In this document: positions 1 through 5,561 of the stretch, piece after piece
Position numbering within the stretch: the first letter of the stretch is position 1
Layout of the letters: each line of letters starts with the position of its first letter
NCBI GenBank assembly: GCA_002345825.1
Contig: DDWD01000066.1
Coordinates: 1-8,835 of the forward strand
Source: Bacteroidales bacterium UBA2295
Lineage (GTDB): Bacteria; Bacteroidota; Bacteroidia; Bacteroidales; Tenuifilaceae
Direction of reading: 5' to 3'
DNA length: 8,835 bases
The notes under the pieces: model-generated
The model's input: only the letters and a program-made list of their open reading frames with translations
Told to the model about the DNA's origin: nothing
Database searches by the model: none
Program-made: the position numbers and the translations under genes

Positions 1-66
1 TTGTAATAGATTCTTTTACTTTTTATTTTAGGCATATTTGCCGATAATCATAATAAATTACATCGG

Positions 67-1596
67 CTATAGCTTAAGCCCAACTATTGTAACATCATCA
101 ATCTGCTCATTTTCACCCTTCCATTCGATGAAACTTTTCTCCAGAATTATTTTTTGTTCACTCAGGGGCAAATCGGATATATCTGAAAGTAAATTTTTAA
201 ATCGTGAGATTTTAAATTTTTCTTTTCCTGAGGTGTTAAACTGATCGGCGTATCCATCGGTGAAAAGGTAAAGGGAGTCGTTTTTCTCAAGATTGATGGT
301 ATGATTTGTAAACGCTTCAATCTCTTTGTAATGGATCCCAATTGGGTTTCTATCGGCTTTAAGAATTGTGCAGTGCTTGTTCCTGTAAAGGTACAATGGG
401 ATATATGCTCCGGCGTATTGTAGGGTCTTTTTTTCGGGGTTGATAATAACTAGCCCCATGCTCATTCCATCACGTGCTTCAAATCGCTCGCCGGTTTGGT
501 TAAGGGTATCCTTAACGTATCTCCTTAGCCGATCAAGAATTTGGCCAGGCGATAGCTCTTTCTGCCTGTTGATTATCTCGTTAAGAAACGAAACGCCAAG
601 CATACTAAGGAATGCACCGGGTACACCATGTCCGGTACAATCGGCAACGGCTACAATCAAGTTTCCGTTTATCTCATCGGCCCAGTAAAAATCCCCGCTA
701 ACTTGATCTTTGGGCTTGTAAATGATGAATGAATCTGAAAGATATTTCTGTTTAAACTTTAGGTTATCGAAATTGGGCAGAACAGCTTGCTGTATCTTTT
801 GGGCATAGGTAATACTATCGGCCACACTTCTGTTTTGTTTTTCGATATGCTGATTTTGCTCAATAACTAGATCACGTTGAGAAAGTATCTCATCGCGCTG
901 TGCCTCAATCTCGTGGGTTTTATGCTCTAGGTTAACATTGGCTTCTTCTAAATTCTCCGTTTTCTTTAGTACTTCCTGATATAGTTTTTCTGAGCGTATT
1001 TTTTCTTGGTTTAGGATGTAGTTCAGCGAAAACTCTTTGAATCGCATACGCTCCTGAACGTGCGAAAGTATAAGTGCTCCTAACAAAATTACCGCTGGGT
1101 TTCCGTAATCGGCTAGTTCTTTTGTGCTAATCTGAATGTGAAATATAAAATGGTATGCAACTATTACAACAATAGGAATAATGTAAAGTAAAACCAGGGT
1201 TTTGTAACTTGTTTTGGCAAGCATAAAAATGGCGAATATTATGATGATAATACCAAATATACTGCTGCTAAATAATTCGGTTTGGTACGTTCTAATGGTT
1301 ATGCCTAGCATCATAAGCATTAATGATGATAGTAGCGTGTAGTAGGCATTTAGCATTAGGTTTTTATTTTTCCGTAATGGGCTAATGCTTAATGCTATGT
1401 AGATGATGCTTAGTGTTATGGGTAGAATGCGGAGGATTACCCATCGGCCTAAAGGAACATCTCTAATAAAAAGATCGGAATACAAGAAGTAAAGCAGAAC
1501 TGCAAGTACAAATAGAACAATTAGAGACGACTTGTGAAGTATGCTCTTGATTTTATAAACATTATACTCTTCCGCAATTATCTCTTTGTTACCCAT
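67..1596 (-). CDS. Six-TM membrane SpoIIE/PP2C-type serine phosphatase
   Basis: Predicted inner-membrane Ser/Thr protein phosphatase of 509 aa. Six hydrophobic helices lie at about residues 25-42, 53-73, 85-101, 112-128, 133-153 and 167-181, followed by a charged coiled coil (about 186-260) and a cytoplasmic SpoIIE/PP2C domain (about 262-509). The domain opens with SITYAQKIQQAVLP, and the expected metal-binding acidic positions are present: VSGDFYW (D302), ADCTGHG (D319), ARDGMSMG (D376), LFTDGYADQF (D447) and QIDDVTI (D500/D501), so it should be active. Family knowledge: such enzymes usually dephosphorylate STAS-type anti-sigma-factor antagonists in partner switching; no STAS or anti-sigma gene is in the window, so the substrate is unknown. 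The reading frame also opens at a TTG four codons upstream (1608), but the ATG at 1596 is preferred. The gene lies 45 bp downstream of the kinase at 1642-3087, whose membrane module it shares, and is probably co-transcribed with it. Family call is firm; signal and target are unknown. Confidence 0.93.
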   Translation of the reverse strand: MGNKEIIAEEYNVYKIKSILHKSSLIVLFVLAVLLYFLYSDLFIRDVPLGRWVILRILPITLSIIYIALSISPLRKNKNLMLNAYYTLLSSLMLMMLGITIRTYQTELFSSSIFGIIIIIFAIFMLAKTSYKTLVLLYIIPIVVIVAYHFIFHIQISTKELADYGNPAVILLGALILSHVQERMRFKEFSLNYILNQEKIRSEKLYQEVLKKTENLEEANVNLEHKTHEIEAQRDEILSQRDLVIEQNQHIEKQNRSVADSITYAQKIQQAVLPNFDNLKFKQKYLSDSFIIYKPKDQVSGDFYWADEINGNLIVAVADCTGHGVPGAFLSMLGVSFLNEIINRQKELSPGQILDRLRRYVKDTLNQTGERFEARDGMSMGLVIINPEKKTLQYAGAYIPLYLYRNKHCTILKADRNPIGIHYKEIEAFTNHTINLEKNDSLYLFTDGYADQFNTSGKEKFKISRFKNLLSDISDLPLSEQKIILEKSFIEWKGENEQIDDVTIVGLKL

Positions 1597-1641
1597 TGAA
1601 AATATCAATTTATATTTTACTGTAGTTATGTAACCGTAATG

Positions 1642-3087
1642 CTATTGCGTTGGTAATGAAATTGTAACGGTAGTGCCTTCACCAACTTTACTGTTAATCG
1701 ATATGGTGCCATTATTCTTTTCAACAAATTCCTTGCACACAATCAGGCCTAAACCTGTTCCCGTCTCATTGCTTGTTCCTGGGGTGGTTTTACTATGCTC
1801 TAGGTTAAACAAGGTTTTTAGTTTTTGTGGCTCAATACCAACGCCCGTGTCGGCAATTAGAATACGAATGTTGCCTTTTTCGTAGTAGGAACTTAATCTT
1901 ATTGTACCATTCTTATTAGTGAATTTTAGGGCATTAGAAACCAGGTTTCTTAGAACCACAGAGAAAGTGTTAACATCAGCATAAACATGTTCATCAGCTT
2001 GAATATCATTTATTAGCTCAATATTTTTTGATTGAGCCTGTACCTTGCAAATGTTCAATGTGTCGGAGGCAATTCTGTGCACTGATATTTTTTTTGGCGA
2101 TAGGGTTATGTTTCCTGTTTGGCTACGTGACCAGTTCAGCAGGTTTTCAATAAGCACTAATAGTTTAGTTGCCGATTGGTGAATTTGTGAACTAAAATTT
2201 GCTACTTGTTGCTGACTGAATTTCTCGGGTTTGCTTGCAAATATTTTTGTTAAGCCAACAAGTCCGGTGAACGGACTCCGCAAATCGTGAGCAACAACCG
2301 AAAAGAGTTTATCCTTTACTTGTAATGATTTTTTAAGCTTCTCTTCCGATTCGATTAATCTTTGATTTTGCTCATAGAGCTTGTTATGCTGCTGTTCAAT
2401 TTTTAGCTTTTGGTCTCCTAGTTCTATATTGGCTTGCTGTAGGCTTGCTGTCTTAAGAAGAACCTCGTTGTATAGCTCTTCGGATTTCTCCTTTTCTGCT
2501 TTGAGTTTATACCTTAACGAAAATTCCTTAAAGCGCATCCGTTCCTGTATCTCGGCTAGTATTATTGCTCCAATCATTAGAGCAGCTGGGTTGCTAAAGT
2601 CGGCAAATTCCTTTGGCGTAATGTTCGTATCGAAAATTAGATGGTAGATTATAAAGAGGGCGATGGGGATAAGGTAAATGGGTAGCAATGATTTATAGCC
2701 CGTTCGGGCAGCAATAAAAATTGCAAAGACAATAATAATTACCCCAGCTATAGCACTGCTAAATAGCTCCGTTTGGTATGTTCGAGCACTTATTCCCAAC
2801 ATCATAATTAGCAACGACGATAGCAAAACATAGTACACGGAAAGCAAAAGCCTTTTGCGCTTTTTTAATGGCGAAAAGCAAAGCGAAATATACATAAGGC
2901 TAATGGCAATGGGGAGCAACCTGAGGTAAACCCAAAAACCGTAAGGAACATCTCGGATAACGAAATCGGAGAATAGAAAGTAGCTTACAACAACAAGTAT
3001 AAGAAGTGCTACCCAAACCGATTTATGCAGTATAGCGTTAATCTTGTGGTTTTTATATTTTGCCTTTATCGCCAAGGTTTTTACCAT
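1642..3087 (-). CDS. Six-TM membrane sensor histidine kinase, no response regulator in its operon
   Basis: Inner-membrane histidine kinase of 481 aa. Six hydrophobic helices (about 23-40, 53-72, 84-100, 112-128, 133-152, 167-180) lead into a coiled coil (about 190-258), a HisKA dimerisation domain with the phospho-acceptor in VVAHDLRSP (H267), and a HATPase_c domain with N box LVSNALKF (N385), G1 IADTGVGI (D413) and G2 GTGLGL (443-448). All catalytic boxes are intact. There is no PAS, HAMP or large periplasmic domain, so sensing must involve the membrane bundle or its short loops. The first ~200 residues are about 60% identical, ungapped, to the phosphatase encoded next on the same strand, so the pair arose by duplication and output swapping. 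The ATG start at 3087 has AAGGA almost touching it, too close for a normal ribosome site; Bacteroidota commonly do without one. No regulator is on this strand; the nearest is the divergent one at 3464-4144, which has its own kinase. Confidence 0.93.
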   Translation of the reverse strand: MVKTLAIKAKYKNHKINAILHKSVWVALLILVVVSYFLFSDFVIRDVPYGFWVYLRLLPIAISLMYISLCFSPLKKRKRLLLSVYYVLLSSLLIMMLGISARTYQTELFSSAIAGVIIIVFAIFIAARTGYKSLLPIYLIPIALFIIYHLIFDTNITPKEFADFSNPAALMIGAIILAEIQERMRFKEFSLRYKLKAEKEKSEELYNEVLLKTASLQQANIELGDQKLKIEQQHNKLYEQNQRLIESEEKLKKSLQVKDKLFSVVAHDLRSPFTGLVGLTKIFASKPEKFSQQQVANFSSQIHQSATKLLVLIENLLNWSRSQTGNITLSPKKISVHRIASDTLNICKVQAQSKNIELINDIQADEHVYADVNTFSVVLRNLVSNALKFTNKNGTIRLSSYYEKGNIRILIADTGVGIEPQKLKTLFNLEHSKTTPGTSNETGTGLGLIVCKEFVEKNNGTISINSKVGEGTTVTISLPTQ

Positions 3088-3143
3088 TCCTTATGCATTT
3101 GCTTCAATTTTTTTTATTTCTTAACCAAGCCTAAGCTGTGGCC

Positions 3144-3272
3144 TCAATAGCTTTCCACAAACGCTTTTATAATATGGCTGCTTGGGTAATGCCCTTTCAT
3201 TAAAACTATTTCACCAGTTTTAAGATGATATTTTAGCTCAGAGTAGGCCGTTGTTCTTTTTCTTAGCATCAT
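3144..3272 (-). CDS. Possible small protein of 42 aa, unrecognised
   Basis: A short reading frame on the minus strand starting with two adjacent ATG codons (3272 and 3269) and ending at TGA; an in-frame stop lies upstream, so it is not the tail of a longer gene. The product is basic and tyrosine- and histidine-rich. It begins MMLRKRTTAYSELKYHL and ends SSHIIKAFVESY, a stretch that could form an amphipathic helix. No signal peptide, membrane segment or known domain is seen. It lies 56 nt upstream of the six-TM kinase on the same strand and could be the first cistron of that operon, or a chance ORF in AT-rich DNA. The protein-like composition and genic orientation favour it; its length and the lack of a recognised relative count against it. 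Confidence 0.33.
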   Translation of the reverse strand: MMLRKRTTAYSELKYHLKTGEIVLMKGHYPSSHIIKAFVESY

Positions 3273-3322
3273 TTTCCCAATGAGATTTGTGAACGTTAAA
3301 GGTAACTTTTAATTTTTTATAG

Positions 3323-3341
3323 AACAATATTAAACAATATT
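3323..3341. repeat. Direct repeat AACAATATT with a 10-bp period
   Basis: Two identical 9-bp copies start at 3323 and 3333, one helical turn apart. This spacing suits a tandem dimer of an OmpR/PhoB-type winged-helix regulator, and such a regulator is encoded 122 bp downstream. The site also lies about 50 bp upstream of the possible minus-strand small ORF, so it could serve either direction. In AT-rich DNA a chance repeat is possible. Confidence 0.4.
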
Positions 3342-3360
3342 CATCATTTTTGATATTTAG

Positions 3361-3370
3361 CAAACGTTTG
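3361..3370. promoter_or_regulatory. Perfect 10-bp palindrome CAAACGTTTG
   Basis: The ten bases are self-complementary and the symmetry stops at both ends. The core AAACGTTT with a central CG resembles operators of LacI/PurR-family repressors (family knowledge); no such repressor is encoded in the window. It lies between the divergent genes, 93 bp before the regulator start. Whether it is a true operator is uncertain. Confidence 0.3.
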
Positions 3371-3411
3371 AAGTTGTCGGAAATCACTTTATAATGTGTG
3401 TTTTTTGCAAA

Positions 3412-3444
3412 ATAGAATTAATACAGCTTTTGAGTATATATTTG
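3412..3444 (+). promoter_or_regulatory. Candidate promoter and regulator sites of the response-regulator gene
   Basis: TATATTTG at 3437-3444 is an exact match to the Bacteroidota -7 consensus TAnnTTTG and ends 19 nt before the ATG. No TTTG lies at the proper -33 distance (the nearest, 3404-3407, is 29 nt away), so the promoter would need an activator or is not the true one. Just upstream lie two adjacent 11-bp units, ATAGAATTAAT (3412) and ACAGCTTTTGA (3423), each fitting 9 of 11 positions of the degenerate unit seen upstream of the receptor gene. This suggests autoregulation. Confidence 0.4.
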
Positions 3445-3463
3445 CTATAAATTTTGGGTTAAT

Positions 3464-4144
3464 ATGAAGTTGCTTATTGTTGAAGATAATGCTGAACTAT
3501 CCGACGACCTTGCCAATTTTTTAACCGATAGCGGTTTTGTGGTTGAGGTGGCTTTCAATCTGAAAATGGCACAGCAAAAGGTGTACGATTATAGCTACGA
3601 TTTAATTATTCTGGATCTAGGTTTACCCGATGGCAACGGCCTTGAATTGCTTCGTGAGGCTAAAAGCAAAAGGATGGATATGGGCTTTTTAGTTGTAACA
3701 GCCCGAAATGCCATTGAGGACAAGGTTACAGGCCTTGAGCTGGGTGCCGACGATTACATCACCAAACCTTTTCATAAAGCCGAACTTAATGCACGCGTGC
3801 GCTCAATACTTAGGCGTAAAAATGCCGATGGTAACAATGTGCTTGAGCTGGGCAACCTGTCGGTTAACTTGCTATCGCTCGATGTTACTGTAGGTGAAAA
3901 ACCCATTGATCTTACCCGTAAAGAGTTCGACTTGCTGGTGTACTTCCTGTACAACAAGAACCGTGTCCTTACCAAGGAGAGCATAGTAGAACATCTGTGG
4001 GGCGACCATGCCGATCAGGCTGATAGTTTCGATTTCATTTATAACCATATAAAAAACCTGCGCAAGAAGTTACAGCAGGCAGGGGGCGATGTTCAAATAC
4101 AATCCGTTTATGGTATGGGGTATAAGTTTTCAGAAAATAGTTAA
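3464..4144 (+). CDS. OmpR/PhoB-family response regulator
   Basis: Cytoplasmic DNA-binding response regulator of 226 aa, normal length for the family. The N-terminal receiver domain (1-117) has the acidic pocket LIVEDN (E7/D8), the phospho-acceptor in IILDLGLPDG (D51), the switch threonine in VVTA (T79) and the conserved lysine in ITKPF (K101). The C-terminal winged-helix domain (about 126-223) has LTRKEFDLL at its start, the recognition-helix region IYNHIKNLRKKL and the wing VYGMGYKF. All key residues are present. The sensor kinase gene follows after 3 nt, so the two are translationally close and form a cognate pair. The next gene, an outer-membrane receptor, has four 11-bp-period repeats at its promoter, the arrangement this DNA-binding family usually recognises; it is the likely target (inference). 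The specific subfamily cannot be named from sequence alone. Confidence 0.96.
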   Translation: MKLLIVEDNAELSDDLANFLTDSGFVVEVAFNLKMAQQKVYDYSYDLIILDLGLPDGNGLELLREAKSKRMDMGFLVVTARNAIEDKVTGLELGADDYITKPFHKAELNARVRSILRRKNADGNNVLELGNLSVNLLSLDVTVGEKPIDLTRKEFDLLVYFLYNKNRVLTKESIVEHLWGDHADQADSFDFIYNHIKNLRKKLQQAGGDVQIQSVYGMGYKFSENS

Positions 4145-4147
4145 GCT

Positions 4148-5428
4148 ATGAATTTCAAGTCAATCCGTTTGCTCACCAAAACTACCTTTATCTATCTGGT
4201 ATTTATCCTTATAGCATTTTTCTCTACAGCAGCATTCATCATTGAGCGTACCAACAATTTTATTGATGAGGATACTGAGAACTACTTCCATCGACGCGAG
4301 AGAAGATTGGTTAAGTATATAGAGGAAAGCGAAAACCACATTTCGCATATCCGCGATTTGGTGAGGATTGATATCTCCATAATCGATACCAGCGATTATC
4401 CCAAATTCCGCGACACCACCATGGTGGTAAGCCAAATGGACGACCCCATGCTGTTTCGTGCCAAAACCATTTTGGTGAATACCAGTAAGGGCCATTTCGA
4501 GTATAAGATGTACAAGAACATTAGCGATTTCGATAAGTTTCGTCAAGGGGTTTTAGGTACAATTACTAACACATTTATTCTGCTTGTACTGGTGCTTACG
4601 CTTTTCAGCCTGTTTCTGTCGGGGTTTCTTTTCAGGGCATTCCATCGAATCTTAGGATCAATGTCGAAGTACAAAATTGGTAGCGATTTCAAGCTGCCCG
4701 ACGTTCGTACATCAACCACAGAGTTTAAGAAGATGCAGCTGTTGGTTGGCAAAATGATATCGCAGATTGAGTCGGATTACCGTAAGTTGAAGGAGTACAC
4801 CGAGAATATGGCTCACGAAATGCAAACCCCACTAGCAATAATCCGCAGTAAAGCCGAACTCCTAATTGCCGACGAGAAGATGATGGATGAGCACTCCAAA
4901 ACCATAAAGGTAATTTACGATGAGGCAACCCACCTATCAAATCTGGGCAATACGCTTAACCTGCTCACCAAAATTGAGAACGGTGAGTACGATAAGGTGG
5001 AGGAGCTGAAAACTTACGACATAATTTCGCGGCATATAGATGCAGTTAAGGAGATGTTCCAGCTTAAGGGGCTTGCCCTAAATGTGAGTTTAGACTCGGG
5101 CCATACCCTTTACCTCGACCCCTTGCTTTTCGATGTTATGATTAAAAATTTGCTAAAGAATGCATTGCGATATGGGTTAACCGTTGGGCCAGTAACCATT
5201 ACTACCGATGCTGATAAGCTAATTATATCGAATTATGGTAGTCCATTACCATTCGACTCATCCAAAATATTCAATCGCTTTGTGGGTAGCAATGGGGCAA
5301 AATCGGCCTTGGGCCTTGGTCTCGCGCTGGTAAAACGGATTTGCGATTTAAATCAGCTAACCATCACTTACAATTTCCACAACGCTCAGCACACATTTAC
5401 TATTCAACCAGTTGCTAAACAGCGCTAA
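4148..5428 (+). CDS. Sensor histidine kinase, cognate partner of the preceding regulator
   Basis: Classical two-TM kinase of 426 aa: membrane helices at about 13-33 and 141-163 flank a periplasmic domain of about 105 residues with no family I recognise. A short HAMP-like linker (about 164-210) leads to HisKA with MAHEMQTPLAIIRSK (H223), a pattern common in Bacteroidota kinases, then HATPase_c with N box MIKNLLKNALRY (N338), F box IFNRF and G2 box LGLGLALVKRI. The G1 box reads IISNYGSPLP: the usual Asp of DxGxG is Asn (N362), as I recall for other kinases of this Bacteroidota type, so it need not mean inactivity. The periplasmic domain should sense an envelope or nutrient cue and the kinase should phosphorylate D51 of the upstream regulator. 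The 3-nt spacing to that gene supports co-expression. No terminator is evident directly after it. Confidence 0.95.
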   Translation: MNFKSIRLLTKTTFIYLVFILIAFFSTAAFIIERTNNFIDEDTENYFHRRERRLVKYIEESENHISHIRDLVRIDISIIDTSDYPKFRDTTMVVSQMDDPMLFRAKTILVNTSKGHFEYKMYKNISDFDKFRQGVLGTITNTFILLVLVLTLFSLFLSGFLFRAFHRILGSMSKYKIGSDFKLPDVRTSTTEFKKMQLLVGKMISQIESDYRKLKEYTENMAHEMQTPLAIIRSKAELLIADEKMMDEHSKTIKVIYDEATHLSNLGNTLNLLTKIENGEYDKVEELKTYDIISRHIDAVKEMFQLKGLALNVSLDSGHTLYLDPLLFDVMIKNLLKNALRYGLTVGPVTITTDADKLIISNYGSPLPFDSSKIFNRFVGSNGAKSALGLGLALVKRICDLNQLTITYNFHNAQHTFTIQPVAKQR

Positions 5429-5462
5429 ACAATCAGTCCAATAAGCTGTTGCTTTAGTGTGC

Positions 5463-5506
5463 ACAGATTTGCTGTAGAATCTCAACAGGATTTCTACAGA
5501 ATCGGA
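5463..5506 (+). repeat. Four tandem 11-bp imperfect repeats, candidate regulator-binding array
   Basis: The units ACAGATTTGCT, GTAGAATCTCA, ACAGGATTTCT and ACAGAATCGGA start at 5463, 5474, 5485 and 5496. They share RYAGRWTY in the first eight positions, with A3, G4 and T7 invariant. An 11-bp spacing is what OmpR/PhoB-family dimers use in pho-box-like sites (family knowledge). The array ends 7 bp before the candidate -33 element of the receptor promoter, a normal place for an activator. The link to the regulator at 3464-4144 is inferred from proximity and spacing. Inverted TGTAG/CTACA pairs in the same stretch give a competing hairpin reading. Confidence 0.55.
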
Positions 5507-5513
5507 TTGTAGT

Positions 5514-5542
5514 TTTGTGCAATAATCAAAATTATACTTTTA
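5514..5542 (+). promoter_or_regulatory. Candidate Bacteroidota promoter of the receptor gene
   Basis: TTTG (5514-5517) followed after 17 nt by TACTTTTA (5535-5542) fits the -33/-7 pattern TTTG-N17-23-TAnnTTTG except for the last base of the -7 element. Transcription would start about 10-15 nt before the ATG, in an A-rich leader typical of the phylum. The 11-bp repeat array lies immediately upstream. Confidence 0.5.
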
Positions 5543-5561
5543 ACAACTTAATAAACAACAT

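Larger units (their letters stand above)
3088..3463. promoter_or_regulatory. Divergent intergenic region between the six-TM kinase and the response regulator
   Basis: This 376-bp AT-rich stretch must hold the promoters for both the minus-strand kinase/phosphatase genes and the plus-strand regulator/kinase pair. It contains the possible 42-aa ORF at 3144-3272, a direct repeat AACAATATT with a 10-bp period (3323-3341), the perfect palindrome CAAACGTTTG (3361-3370), two 11-bp units resembling the array upstream of the receptor gene (3412-3433), and a TAnnTTTG element (3437-3444). No convincing TAnnTTTG element was found for the minus strand, and no tRNA or riboswitch fold was recognised. Confidence 0.6.

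Noticed and set aside
40..67. Terminator after the phosphatase gene (GCCGAT...ATCGGC)
   Set aside because: The stem is only 6 bp with a 16-nt loop, overlaps the stop codon and has no U tract directly after it.
1597..1608. TTG start adding four residues to the phosphatase
   Set aside because: An ATG lies in frame four codons later at 1596, neither has a ribosome site, and homology with the neighbouring kinase begins well after both; ATG is the simpler choice.
3132..3160. TGTGG...CCACA hairpin near the end of the small ORF
   Set aside because: A 5-bp stem with a 13-nt loop and no T tract on either strand is too weak to call a terminator.
4160..4546. 128-aa open frame antisense to the start of the second kinase
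   Set aside because: It lies wholly inside a well-supported kinase gene, has no recognisable domain and looks like a shadow of the coding strand.
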